Assembly (NCBI GenBank): GCA_034435375.1
Contig: DAOTXR010000086.1
Location: 185,647-249,646 of the forward strand
DNA: 64,000 nucleotides
Direction: 5' to 3'
Source of the DNA: DAOTXR01 sp034435375
Lineage (GTDB): Bacteria; Chloroflexota; Anaerolineae; Aggregatilineales; UBA3940
Shown here piece after piece: positions 18,001 to 26,753 of this stretch; position 1 is the stretch's first letter, and each line of letters starts with the position of its first letter. The notes beneath the pieces were generated by a model. It saw nothing but the letters and a program-made list of their open reading frames with translations, made no database searches and was not told the DNA's origin. Position numbers and translations under genes: made by a program.

Positions 18001-18984
18001 TTACCAGTTCAGGCGCTGCTCTTGGCTCCTGGCTTGCGCTATATCGACGTGCTGGCGAAACCACTCGATGTAGCGTTGCAGGCCCTCGTCTAGGGACACC
18101 TCAGGCTGATAGCCCAGCTTGTCCCTCGCCAGCGAGATATCCGCATACAGCCGCAACACATCGCCCGGACGGGGGCCATCGTGCTCCAACCCAACAGTCG
18201 GGTTGATCAGAGCAACCAGCTTCTCGGCCAGCGCCCGGATGCTGATCTCCGCCCCATAGCCCAGGTTGACCACCTGGCCGATCAGATCATCACACGCTCC
18301 CGCCAGGATGAGACCCCGCACCGTATCGGTGACGTAGGTAAAGTCGCGCGTCTGGGTGCCGTCGCCAAAGATCACCGGCGGTGCGCCATCGAGGAGACGC
18401 AGGACGAACCTGGGGATCGCTTCCCCGTACACCCCCTCGAAGTGCGACCGGGGTCCGTAGGTGTTGAAAGGGCGCACAACAATCACAGGCAACTGATGCG
18501 TCCGGTAGAATGCTTTGGCGTAGTATTCACCGGCCAGCTTGCTCGCTCCGTAAATAGTGTGCGGCTCGGTGGGATGGCGCTCCGACATCGGCACCGACTG
18601 CGCCGTCCCATACACCTCGGAGGACGAAACGTAGACCAGCCGCCCTACGCCCTGGTCCAGTGCGGCCTGGCAGACGTTGAGCGTGCCAGTCACGTTGACT
18701 TCGTGGACAATCTGCGGGTTGCGGATCGATATCCTCACGCCCTGCGTGGCCAGGTGATAGACCACGTCGATGCCCTGGCAGAGTTGCTGCATGGCAGCGG
18801 CATCCCGTACATCAGCTTCGACGATGTGTACGTCAGGGTTGCGAGCGTGCTGCGCGAGATTCTCGCGGACGCCCACGGAGAAGTCATCGACTACCACAAC
18901 CTGGTGATCCTGAGCCAGGGAGTCGACCAGATGGCTGCCGATAAAACCCGCGCCCCCGGTGACGAGTATGCGCTTCTTAGCCAT
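18001..18984 (-). CDS. NAD-dependent sugar-nucleotide epimerase/dehydratase
   Basis: A 327-residue extended short-chain-dehydrogenase protein: VTGGAGFIGSHLVDSL at the N-terminus, VYHLATQGVRISIRNP, VYVSSSEVYGTA, and the catalytic pair in IYGASKLAGEYYAK. It ends with the substrate-domain segments RPFNTYGPRSHFEGVYGEAI and IFGDGTQTRDFTYVTD, typical of UDP-glucose 4-epimerase or UDP-glucuronate relatives. The exact reaction cannot be fixed from these motifs. It overlaps the upstream aminotransferase gene by eight bases, so it likely works in the same amino-sugar route. Confidence 0.82.
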   Translation of the reverse strand: MAKKRILVTGGAGFIGSHLVDSLAQDHQVVVVDDFSVGVRENLAQHARNPDVHIVEADVRDAAAMQQLCQGIDVVYHLATQGVRISIRNPQIVHEVNVTGTLNVCQAALDQGVGRLVYVSSSEVYGTAQSVPMSERHPTEPHTIYGASKLAGEYYAKAFYRTHQLPVIVVRPFNTYGPRSHFEGVYGEAIPRFVLRLLDGAPPVIFGDGTQTRDFTYVTDTVRGLILAGACDDLIGQVVNLGYGAEISIRALAEKLVALINPTVGLEHDGPRPGDVLRLYADISLARDKLGYQPEVSLDEGLQRYIEWFRQHVDIAQARSQEQRLNW

Positions 18985-20152
18985 CGCGGCCCACCGATCT
19001 GGAGAGCTGCTCCTCTAAAGCCGCTGCGAGGGTGGAGGTGACCCGTTCGACCTGCGCCTCGGACATGCCGGGGAAGAGCGGCAGGACCAGGCCATGATCC
19101 TGGGCCGCCTCGCTGTGCGGCAGATCGACCGGCCCCAGGTCTGCGTAAGCCGCCTCGCGGTGAGCGTTCATCACTCCCCGCCGCGTGGCGATCTGATGGT
19201 CCAGCATAAACTGCATCACCTCAGTCTGGTTGGCCCACTCCGGCAGCCGGATGCACAGGCTTTGCCAGTTGGAACGCGCCCAGTCCGGTTCAAACGGCAT
19301 CTCAACCCCCGCTATCTTCGCCAGCCGCTGGCGATAGCAGTCCACCAGGCGACGGCGCTCTGCCACGAAGCCTGGCACGCGCTTCAACTGCTCGCGGCCA
19401 ATGGCAGCCTGAATGTCAGTCAGACGATAGTTGTAGCCCAGCTCCGGATAGCTCTCGAAGATGACCTGGCGTGCGCTGTGCCTGACCGTGTCGGGCACGC
19501 TCATGCCATGTTGACGCCACAGCCTGAACTGACGATCATAGTCGGGATTGGCCGTCGTCAGCATCCCTCCATCGCCGGTGGTCAGCAGCTTGCGCGGGTG
19601 AAACGAGAAGCAAGCAATGGAACCATGCGGTCTGCCGATGGGCTGCCATTGCCCCTCCCACCAGACCTGGCTGCCGATGGCGCAGGCGGCATCTTCGACC
19701 ACCGGCAGGCCATGCTTTTCCGCCGTCGCCAAGATGCTGGCCAGGTCCGCCGGCATCCCGATCTGGTGCACCACCAGGATGGCCCGTGTGCGGGCAGTCA
19801 CTGCCGGTTCGATCAGGCTGGGATCCAAGTTGTAGGTCTGTGGATCAATATCTACAAAGACCGGTCGAGCGCCGGTATAGCGCACTGCATTGGCCGTGGC
19901 GATGAAAGAGTGGCTGGGCGCGATCACCTCGTCCCCTGGGCCTACGCCTACTGCCAACAGCGCCAGATGCAGCGCCGTGGTGCAGGAGGACACCGCGCAG
20001 GCAAAACGCGCCCCGACGAACTCGGCAAACTCCCGCTCAAAGGCCGCCACCTCTGGCCCCTGCGTGACCCAGCCCGACAAAATGGCACGCCCGGCGGCTT
20101 CGACCTCCTCTTGGCCAAGAAATGGCCTGGCGAGTGGAATGAAATCGTCCAC
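18977..20152 (-). CDS. DegT/DnrJ/EryC1/StrS family sugar aminotransferase
   Basis: A 391-residue PLP-dependent fold-type I enzyme. Recognisable elements are FACAVSSCTTALHLALLAVG, GDEVIAPSHSFIATANAV, VVEDAACAIGS, and the PLP-binding segment CFSFHPRKLLTTGDGGML with the Schiff-base Lys in HPRK. Family members transaminate keto-sugar nucleotides. It is the second such enzyme in a row; the other (20162-21280) is a different subgroup with PTKNLGAYGEGG. Two aminotransferases together imply two amino groups, either on one sugar or on two different sugars. Confidence 0.85.
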   Translation of the reverse strand: MDDFIPLARPFLGQEEVEAAGRAILSGWVTQGPEVAAFEREFAEFVGARFACAVSSCTTALHLALLAVGVGPGDEVIAPSHSFIATANAVRYTGARPVFVDIDPQTYNLDPSLIEPAVTARTRAILVVHQIGMPADLASILATAEKHGLPVVEDAACAIGSQVWWEGQWQPIGRPHGSIACFSFHPRKLLTTGDGGMLTTANPDYDRQFRLWRQHGMSVPDTVRHSARQVIFESYPELGYNYRLTDIQAAIGREQLKRVPGFVAERRRLVDCYRQRLAKIAGVEMPFEPDWARSNWQSLCIRLPEWANQTEVMQFMLDHQIATRRGVMNAHREAAYADLGPVDLPHSEAAQDHGLVLPLFPGMSEAQVERVTSTLAAALEEQLSRSVGRDG

Positions 20153-20161
20153 CTCCAGCGT

Positions 20162-21280
20162 CTATGCCCCTTTCCCAAAGAAATGGCGAATGACCGCCGC
20201 TACACGCTCAATCTGCTCCCGCGTCATTTCGGGATACAGCGGCAGGCTCAACACCTGATCCGCCAGTCGTTCAGTGACCGGGAAGCTGCCGCGTCCTTTC
20301 CCCAGATAGCCGAAGGCCGGGTTCAGATGGACAGGCACAGGGTAATGCAACCCTCCGATAATGCGATTTTCGCGCAGGGCGGCATAGAGCGCGTCGCGAC
20401 GATCGGTCTGCACTACATACAGATGATAGACGTGACGAGCATAGGGAGCCTCCACGGGCGTCGTGAGCGGCAGCCCGGCCAACAGTTCGTTATAGGTGGC
20501 CGCATGGCGACGGCGCTGCTCGTTCCACTCCTCCAGATACGGCAGCTTGATGCCCAGCACAGCGCCCTGGAAGGCTTCCATGCGATAGTTGTACCCCAGC
20601 ACCTCGTGATGATAGCGCTCAACCTCTCCATGCGAGCGAAGCTGGCGCAAGCGCCGGGCCAGCTCAGCATCGCTGGTGAGGATGGCTCCCCCTTCCCCAT
20701 ACGCGCCGAGGTTCTTGGTCGGGTAGAAACTGAAGCAGGCCACGTCGCCCAGGCTGCCGATCCGGCGGCCCTTGTACTGGCTGCCGTGGGCCTGCGCGGC
20801 ATCCTCCACCACCGCGATGCCACGGGATCGCGCCATCTCAAGCAGAGGGTCCATATCCACCGGCTGCCCATACAGGTGCACCGGGATGATGGCGCGCGTC
20901 TTCGGCGTGAGGGCCGCCTCTAGCTGCGCGACATCCAGCGTGCAGGTATCCGGCGTGGCATCCACCAGCACAGGGGTAGCGCCAGTGTAGGCAATGGCCT
21001 CGACGGTCGCAATGAACGTGTGGGCTGTCGTCACCACTTCGTCGCCCGGCCCCACCCCTAGCGCCAGCAGCGCCAGGTGCAGCGCCGATGTGCCGCTGTT
21101 GACGGCCACGGCGTGATCCACCCCACAGTATTGGGCAAAAGCCTGCTCAAAGTCCTCAACGTACTTGCCCAGGACGAACAGGCCGCTGTTCAGGATGTCC
21201 TGCAACGCTGCATCGATCTGCCCCTTGAGGGCGCGATACTGGGCGCCCAGGTCAACCGGCGGGATCATGTTGGCTGCCAT
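20162..21280 (-). CDS. DegT family sugar aminotransferase, WbpE-like
   Basis: A 372-residue PLP enzyme: MIPPVDLGAQYRALKGQI, VAVNSGTSALHLALLALGVG, AVVEDAAQAHGSQYKGR, and the Schiff-base Lys in CFSFYPTKNLGAYGEGG. This pattern is common in WbpE/WlbC enzymes, which aminate UDP-3-keto-GlcNAcA. The neighbours support it: an acetyltransferase and a Gfo/Idh dehydrogenase follow directly on the upstream side, the order expected for the WbpB-WbpD-WbpE set. The assignment to that exact sugar is inference; the aminotransferase class is clear. Confidence 0.85.
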   Translation of the reverse strand: MAANMIPPVDLGAQYRALKGQIDAALQDILNSGLFVLGKYVEDFEQAFAQYCGVDHAVAVNSGTSALHLALLALGVGPGDEVVTTAHTFIATVEAIAYTGATPVLVDATPDTCTLDVAQLEAALTPKTRAIIPVHLYGQPVDMDPLLEMARSRGIAVVEDAAQAHGSQYKGRRIGSLGDVACFSFYPTKNLGAYGEGGAILTSDAELARRLRQLRSHGEVERYHHEVLGYNYRMEAFQGAVLGIKLPYLEEWNEQRRRHAATYNELLAGLPLTTPVEAPYARHVYHLYVVQTDRRDALYAALRENRIIGGLHYPVPVHLNPAFGYLGKGRGSFPVTERLADQVLSLPLYPEMTREQIERVAAVIRHFFGKGA

Positions 21281-21760
21281 CTATCTCTCCTGATCGTCGC
21301 GTGTGCGGCGCACCCGGGCCGGGTTGCCCGCCACGACCGCGCGGTCGGGCACGTCGCGAGTGACAACGCTGCCCGCTCCGACCATGGCCCCCTCGCCAAT
21401 CGTGACCCCGCATAAAATGGTGGCATTGCTGCCAATCGACGCCCCCCGCTTGACCAGCGTCGGGATCAACTCCCAGTCGGCCTCGGTTTGTAGCTGCCCA
21501 TCACTGGCGGCGCGTGGGTAGCGATCGTTGATGAACATGACTCCATGGCCAACGAACACCTCATCTTCAATGGTCACCCCAGAGCAGATAAAGGTGTGGC
21601 TAGAAATCTTGCAGCGGTCGCCCACCTTGACATCCCGCTGGATCTCGACAAAAGCGCCAATTTTGCAGTAATCGCCGATCTGGCAACCGTACAGGTTGAC
21701 GAAATCATACACTTTGGTATTCGGACCCATGACGACATCGGGCGCAATGGACTGTTTCAT
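21281..21760 (-). CDS. Left-handed beta-helix N-acetyltransferase, WbpD-like
   Basis: A 159-residue hexapeptide-repeat protein. Repeats such as VYDFVNLYGCQIGDYCKIGA, VEIQRDVKVGDRCKISSH and GVTIEDEVFVGHGVMFIN build the beta-helix, and the end has CGVTIGEGAMVGAGSVVTRD and VAGNPARV, as in UDP-amino-sugar acetyltransferases. It probably acetylates the 3-amino group made by the neighbouring aminotransferase with acetyl-CoA. It overlaps the Gfo/Idh gene by four bases and touches the aminotransferase gene directly, so the three are clearly one unit. Confidence 0.85.
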   Translation of the reverse strand: MKQSIAPDVVMGPNTKVYDFVNLYGCQIGDYCKIGAFVEIQRDVKVGDRCKISSHTFICSGVTIEDEVFVGHGVMFINDRYPRAASDGQLQTEADWELIPTLVKRGASIGSNATILCGVTIGEGAMVGAGSVVTRDVPDRAVVAGNPARVRRTRDDQER

Positions 21761-22776
21761 AGCTTTTGCTCCTGCCCGGCGTGGGCCAACGAGGTCTGGG
21801 CGGCCTCAATGACACGCACGACCTCCAGACCAGCCTGGCCGTCCGTGAGCGGCGTAGCGCCATTCAACACGCAATCGGCAAAGTGCCCCACCAGCACCGC
21901 CAGGGCTTCCCTGTTCTGGATGTAGGGCGCTATCACGTCGCCAATGCGATATGAGACCAGCACTTGATGGATATTGCTGCGGTCAGACGTTACCCCTTTG
22001 TCGTAAACCTTGACCGGCTCGGCGTTGTCAAGATGATCGTATACGATCATCTTCTTGCTGCCGCCGATCATCGTTCGCCTGACCTTGACCGGGGCCAGCC
22101 AGTTGACGTGGACGTGGGCAATGAAGTTGTCGGCATAGTTGATCGTCAGATAGGCGATATCTTCCTGACCCGGCTTGACGTGCGCCATCCCCACCGCCGA
22201 CACGCTGCGCGGGCGCTCGGAGACCAGATAGGTCAGGATCGAGATGTCATGCGGCGCCAGATCCCACACCACGTTGACATCGGACTGAAACAATCCCAGC
22301 GAGATACGCACCGAGTCGAAGTAGTACAGGTCGCCAATTTCGCCGGCGTCGATCATGGCCTTGATAGCGCGGACCTGGTTGGTGTAGACGAAAGTATGGT
22401 CAACCATCAGAATCAGGTCGCGCTCGGCAGCCAGCCTGATCAACTCCTCGGCCTCGGCGCTGGTGGCCGTCATGGGTTTCTCGATCAGCACGTGTTTACC
22501 GGCCAGCAGGGCCTCACGGGCAAGAGAATAGTGGGTCGCCACCGGCGTGGCGACCACAACCGCATCGACTTCGGGGTGCTCAATGACTTCGAGGTACTCC
22601 TGGGTGGTTGCCATGGCCGGATACTGGGTCTTGGCGATCTCCAGGCGGTTAGGGCGTACATCGCTGCATATCACGACCCGTGAGCGAGGCTCGCCCATAA
22701 AATTGCGCACCAGGTTAGGCCCCCAGTAGCCATATCCGATCACACCCACCCCAAACCTGGAATCGGCCACTCTCAC
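21757..22776 (-). CDS. Gfo/Idh/MocA sugar-nucleotide dehydrogenase, WbpB-like
   Basis: A 339-residue oxidoreductase. The N-terminal NAD motif is GVIGYGYWGPNLVRNFMG. The conserved EKP motif lies in VLIEKPMTATSAEAEEL, and the C-terminal sheet domain contains DLAPHDISILTYL with the catalytic-type His. WbpB/WlbA enzymes oxidise the 3-hydroxyl of UDP-GlcNAc-uronate. Together with the acetyltransferase and aminotransferase that follow, it supports a 2,3-diacetamido-2,3-dideoxy-uronate pathway. It is first in its operon, with about 200 bases of upstream region. Confidence 0.83.
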   Translation of the reverse strand: MRVADSRFGVGVIGYGYWGPNLVRNFMGEPRSRVVICSDVRPNRLEIAKTQYPAMATTQEYLEVIEHPEVDAVVVATPVATHYSLAREALLAGKHVLIEKPMTATSAEAEELIRLAAERDLILMVDHTFVYTNQVRAIKAMIDAGEIGDLYYFDSVRISLGLFQSDVNVVWDLAPHDISILTYLVSERPRSVSAVGMAHVKPGQEDIAYLTINYADNFIAHVHVNWLAPVKVRRTMIGGSKKMIVYDHLDNAEPVKVYDKGVTSDRSNIHQVLVSYRIGDVIAPYIQNREALAVLVGHFADCVLNGATPLTDGQAGLEVVRVIEAAQTSLAHAGQEQKL

Positions 22777-22881
22777 GCTCCTTTCACAACCATTTCCTAG
22801 AAATCATCAACCACAACACCGACGGCGGCGCTCTCCTCGGAGGATCATGGCCACAGCGCAGGCTCAATTGGGCAATGTGTT

Positions 22882-22911
22882 TTGCGAAAGGAGTTCAATG
22901 CCTTTTCGCAA
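22882..22911. repeat. Inverted repeat in the 200-base gap upstream of the wbpB-like gene
   Basis: TTGCGAAA at 22882-22889 is repeated as TTTCGCAA at 22904-22911 with a 14-base spacer. A second imperfect pair (GAGAGT/ACTCTC) lies next to it at about 22917-22951. There is no U-run for a classical terminator. It could be an operator or an RNA hairpin between two glycan operons. Confidence 0.35.
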
Positions 22912-22976
22912 CACCTGAGAGTCTCCTGAAAGTCTTTTGAGAAACTCTCGGCAAAGCGCTGGGGGCTATCCGCCTG

Positions 22977-23864
22977 TTACGCCTTGAGTGCGCCGGAGCG
23001 CTTGCGCCCCACGTAGAAGAATCCATAGGAGATCTTTTTCGCATGTTTGTAACGACTCAGAATAATATCCAACAGCTTGAGAGGCGCCAATAACACGCCA
23101 AACAGGAAGTAAAAAACTGTGTAGAGCAGGTCGAGATTGAAAGACAGGCTAAGGGCTAACCACTCCTGCAATATCCAGGCCAGCGCCGAGGTTGGGCCAC
23201 CCCGCAGCCCCATCTCAACCATCTCGAAGTCCTTCATGAGGTGCAATACCCCCTGGCTTGTCCAACGATGATAATCGGACGGGGACGAGTGGAAACCGAT
23301 CAGGAAAGGGACGATGACAAAGACCAGGCCATCCTCGCGCAAGACACGCCGTATCTCGGCGACCAACGCCCACGGATCGGGAACGTGCTCCAGCATCGCT
23401 TTGCAGATCACGCCATCCACACTCCCATCCGCCCACGGCAGACGGGCCGCATTGGCAATGACATCAACTTCCTCATAGGGAAACAGGTCCACATTGACGG
23501 TGTGAGGAGCCACGCGGCGAGGGCCGGCTCCCAGGTCAACGATCAAGCCGTCAGGCGGCAGCATCGCCACGAGCTGACGGCTGCGGTCGCCGCTGGAGAG
23601 GCCGGGGCTAAACAGCGCCACCAGAAAATAGTATAGCCTGCTATGCCGCTTGAAAAGGGCCTTGATGCGTTCAATGCCTGGCACATCATCTGAGGTCGGG
23701 GCGAGCAGATGACGGTCTTCGGGCAGGAGCATGACAGGTCGGCGCCCTTCGAGCGGGTAGGCTGCGCTGCACCCAGGGCAGACCAGCCGCTGCTCTGCCG
23801 CAGGGGGCAGTGGGCCGCCACAGTTCAGACAGATCAGCCTCAAGTCGGTCCGTGTCGTAGGCAT
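22977..23864 (-). CDS. Class I SAM methyltransferase with N-terminal zinc-ribbon
   Basis: The start is taken at the ATG at 23864, four bases after the upstream stop, giving 295 residues. Residues 8-35 form a Trm112-like zinc ribbon (CLNCGGPLPPAA then CPGCSAAYPLEGRRPVMLL). The methyltransferase core follows: IVDLGAGPRRVAPHTVNVDL (motif I), then WADGSVDGVICKAMLEHVPD. The C-terminus is rich in hydrophobic residues and may bind the membrane. Small-molecule or glycan O-methylation is the usual role. The substrate is unknown; the locus suggests a sugar. Confidence 0.75.
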   Translation of the reverse strand: MPTTRTDLRLICLNCGGPLPPAAEQRLVCPGCSAAYPLEGRRPVMLLPEDRHLLAPTSDDVPGIERIKALFKRHSRLYYFLVALFSPGLSSGDRSRQLVAMLPPDGLIVDLGAGPRRVAPHTVNVDLFPYEEVDVIANAARLPWADGSVDGVICKAMLEHVPDPWALVAEIRRVLREDGLVFVIVPFLIGFHSSPSDYHRWTSQGVLHLMKDFEMVEMGLRGGPTSALAWILQEWLALSLSFNLDLLYTVFYFLFGVLLAPLKLLDIILSRYKHAKKISYGFFYVGRKRSGALKA

Positions 23865-23868
23865 CGAA

Positions 23869-24597
23869 TCACTCAGGGGGCCGAATCGCCGCACACCAAA
23901 CAGAGAGGCCAAAGGGCAGCGGCAGTCTGCTGCTGGCGCGATTCTCGGCCTTGATCAACGCCGAGAGCACCCGATTCACTATGCCGTCGCGCCTGCTGGC
24001 CTGATCCGCGGCATCGTGCGGCAGAAACAATGTCGCCAGCACGGCGGGGAAAAGCACACTGTTGCGATAGGTGGCATGACAAACGGTCAACCCTGCTTGT
24101 CGCAGGAGATCGACCATCTCCCGCCGCCGGTAACGATGGCGCGTGTGGACCACCCTGTCCACATCGCGGCGCAGCCAGTCGTAGGCGGGCACGTTGACCA
24201 GCAGCAGGCCGCCCGGTTTGAGCGTGCGGTAGTACTCACGCAGGGCGCGCCGGTCGTCCACGGCCCGGTGGTAGAGCACATCCATCGAACACACCAGGTC
24301 GAAAGTCCGCTCGGCGAAAGGCAGGGCATTCACGCTGGCGCGGCTGACCTGCTCGGTTAGCCCGCGCCGGGCGCACAAGGACAGCGCCTGCGGGGCAAAG
24401 TCGATCCCCCAGGCTGTGCCATACTGCCCCAGATGGATCAGCAACCGTCCCGATCCACACCCTGCGTCCAGCATCGCCAGGGGCCGGCCCCTGCGCCCAA
24501 AGCGCCGAATCTGGAGATCGACCATGTCGCGCAGGCCGCGCTTCACCCAGTGGGTGTCCTCGGTGCGAAAGACATACTCATAGTGAGAGGGTTCCAT
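23869..24597 (-). CDS. Class I SAM-dependent methyltransferase
   Basis: A 242-residue methyltransferase of the UbiE/Methyltransf_11 type. Motif I is AMLDAGCGSGRLLIHLGQYG, followed by GIDFAPQALSLCARRG, LPFAERTFDLVCSMDVLYH and LKPGGLLLVNVPAYDWLR. The C-terminal part after VHTRHRYRRREMVDLLRQAG is as in the SAM methyltransferases associated with glycan loci. It overlaps the deacetylase gene by 20 bases, so translational coupling is likely. The substrate is not identifiable. Confidence 0.8.
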   Translation of the reverse strand: MEPSHYEYVFRTEDTHWVKRGLRDMVDLQIRRFGRRGRPLAMLDAGCGSGRLLIHLGQYGTAWGIDFAPQALSLCARRGLTEQVSRASVNALPFAERTFDLVCSMDVLYHRAVDDRRALREYYRTLKPGGLLLVNVPAYDWLRRDVDRVVHTRHRYRRREMVDLLRQAGLTVCHATYRNSVLFPAVLATLFLPHDAADQASRRDGIVNRVLSALIKAENRASSRLPLPFGLSVWCAAIRPPE

Positions 24598-25756
24598 AGC
24601 CTGTCCTTACGGCGGCTTGGGCGATCTCTCGCGGCAGCGCAAACCAGGCTTCTTGATCCTGGCCAAGCCAGGCGAGGAAACGCTCGTACACGGCGAGCAT
24701 GGCCTGATTGCCACTAAAGAGAGGCTCTGGGTGCGTCAGCAGGTTCACCTGACCTCCCACCGACTTTATCCACTGGACCTTCGCCTGCCAGATTTCACCG
24801 ATGTCGTCGGGGCTGCAACCGAGCGCCCGTAGGGTGCCATCGCGCGGCAGGGTGATGGGCAGGATAGTCAGGCCCTCAATGCTGAACGGCAGCGTCGTCA
24901 GGCAGCCGTCTAGGCGCGGCGGGAACACAACGCTGTGATCCGGAACGCTGCTGTCGTAGCGGAAGAACTCGCGCACCACGCTCAGCAGGCGGCGTGTCCT
25001 TAACAGCATCGGCGAGCGAAAGCCCTCCATCGCGTAACGCTCGATCAGGGGCTGGCAGGCCCTCAGCCGCTGTCTGATGCGCTCCTCAGGCAGGAAGGCC
25101 AGACGGCCATCATGCTGATCGCCGTGGAGGCCGATCTCATGGCCCTCGGCTTGTAAGCGCTCCAAAAGCGCATGGTCAAGCGGATAACGCTGGCCCACCA
25201 CATACCAGCACGAGCGCAGGCCAGCCGCCTGCTCAATAGACGCGAACTCAGGGGCCAGCGCCAGCCCTCGGGCGGTATCCACGTCGTGAGTGAGCGCGAC
25301 GGCAAATCGTTTGCCTTCTGGCCAGAGGGGCTGCGGCGAGGCATAACCCATCTGACGCAGCGCCGCCAGCCACAGATCAGCCGCGCTGGCCTCAGTGAGC
25401 GCCAGATCGTACCCTCCCGAACGACGGCCAGCCAGCACACGGCGGGCCACGTCACGCGCACGGTCGGGCATCAGCCTGTACAGGAGGGGAAAACGGGCGT
25501 AGATCGGCGGAGGGTGAACAAAGGCGTATTCCGTCGTCAGCCAACGCAGCAGCGCGGCAGGATCGAAAGCCAGAACATATCGACCCTCGTCCTGAACAAT
25601 GGCTGGGATGGCTCTGCCCTCCCGGCGCACAGAGGCGACCAGCCGGCCTGCGGGCAGCGAGCGAAGCGGATAGGCCGGAAACGGCAGAGCCGGTTCGCTG
25701 CCCGCAGGCCACCATGCCGGCGTCACCTCTGGAGCCAGCACCAGAACGTCAGTCAT
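24578..25756 (-). CDS. Polysaccharide deacetylase family protein
   Basis: A 392-residue protein with a NodB-type core in the middle. AVALTHDVDTARGLAL (metal-binding Asp) is near residue 150, EIGLHGDQHDGRLAF (His motif) lies around residue 205, and VNLLTHPEPLF comes near the C-terminus. The wording matches the truncated deacetylase at 1-647, so the two are paralogues. It probably deacetylates an N-acetylated glycan or a lipid-linked intermediate. It overlaps the GT2 gene upstream by eight bases. Confidence 0.8.
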   Translation of the reverse strand: MTDVLVLAPEVTPAWWPAGSEPALPFPAYPLRSLPAGRLVASVRREGRAIPAIVQDEGRYVLAFDPAALLRWLTTEYAFVHPPPIYARFPLLYRLMPDRARDVARRVLAGRRSGGYDLALTEASAADLWLAALRQMGYASPQPLWPEGKRFAVALTHDVDTARGLALAPEFASIEQAAGLRSCWYVVGQRYPLDHALLERLQAEGHEIGLHGDQHDGRLAFLPEERIRQRLRACQPLIERYAMEGFRSPMLLRTRRLLSVVREFFRYDSSVPDHSVVFPPRLDGCLTTLPFSIEGLTILPITLPRDGTLRALGCSPDDIGEIWQAKVQWIKSVGGQVNLLTHPEPLFSGNQAMLAVYERFLAWLGQDQEAWFALPREIAQAAVRTGYGTLSL

Positions 25757-26711
25757 GCGCTTCTGTCTCAGGCGGATGGCCGACCTGATCCATGATGAGG
25801 TAAATGGGGCGGGCCTTGCTGTCTTCGGAGATGCGCCAGATGTACTCGCCCAGCACTCCTAGCACCATCAACTGCACGCCGCCCAGAAACAAGACCACGG
25901 TGATGGTCGAGGCCCAGCCGGGCGTCTGGATGCCTCGAAACAGCCACAGGCCGACAATGGCCATGCCCATCAGAAAGGTCCCCAACGAGATCAGAATTCC
26001 CAGGTAGGAAATAATGCGCACAGGTTGGTAGGAGAAAGACAGCAGCACGTCCAGGGCCGCCGTGATCATGCGGGCCGTATTCCACTTAGACCTGCCGGCC
26101 TGACGTCGCTGCCGCCTGTAGGACACGCTCACCTGCCGGAACCCGGCCCAGTAGACCAAGCCAAAGGTGACGCGGTTGCGCTCAGGGAATTGCTTCAGAG
26201 CGTCAATCACACAGCGATCCAGCAGGCAGAAACTCCCTGTCCCGCTCTTGGGATATTGAGGGAGCGCCAGTGAGCGGATCAACCCGTAAAATATCCGCGC
26301 AAACATGCGACGCGCCAGGGGATCGTCGCGCGTCTCTCGAACGCCCCACACCACATGAAAGCCATCCAACCACAGGCGCACAAACTCGTGGACGATGTGA
26401 GGCGGGTCCTGCAGGTCCGCCGCGAGAATGACCGCTGCATCGCCAGCCGCGTGGTTCAAACCCGCCGCGATGGCGGCGTGGCTGCCGAAGTTCCTCGAAA
26501 GTCGCAGACCCCGGCAGCGGCTGTCCTGGTCAGCCAGGCTGCTGATCAGTTCAAAGGTGCGATCGGTGCTGCCGTCATCCACAAACAACACTTCTGTCGC
26601 CAGGCCAAAGTCGGCCTGTAGCTGATCGGCGAGCCGGGCCACTTCCTGATGCACAAGGGGGATGTTCTGCTCTTCATTGAAGGCCGGAATGAGAATAGTT
26701 AACAACGCCAC
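25749..26711 (-). CDS. GT2 glycosyltransferase, DPM1/ArnC-like
   Basis: The GTG at 26711, nine bases after GGAGG, is the best start and gives 320 residues. The GT-A domain shows ILIPAFNEEQNIPLV, LFVDDGSTDRTFE, and the DXD-region LAADLQDPPHIVHEF. The C-terminal third has two transmembrane spans (ISYLGILISLGTFLMG and VVLFLGGVQLMVLGVLGEY) and ends ISEDSKARPIYLI. This architecture is that of polyprenyl-phosphate mannosyl/glucosyl transferases, which load a sugar on the lipid carrier for use outside the membrane. The donor sugar is unknown. Confidence 0.85.
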   Translation of the reverse strand: MALLTILIPAFNEEQNIPLVHQEVARLADQLQADFGLATEVLFVDDGSTDRTFELISSLADQDSRCRGLRLSRNFGSHAAIAAGLNHAAGDAAVILAADLQDPPHIVHEFVRLWLDGFHVVWGVRETRDDPLARRMFARIFYGLIRSLALPQYPKSGTGSFCLLDRCVIDALKQFPERNRVTFGLVYWAGFRQVSVSYRRQRRQAGRSKWNTARMITAALDVLLSFSYQPVRIISYLGILISLGTFLMGMAIVGLWLFRGIQTPGWASTITVVLFLGGVQLMVLGVLGEYIWRISEDSKARPIYLIMDQVGHPPETEAHD

Positions 26712-26753
26712 TCGGACTCGCCTCCACTGCCTGTGGATTGGCAGACGCAAACC

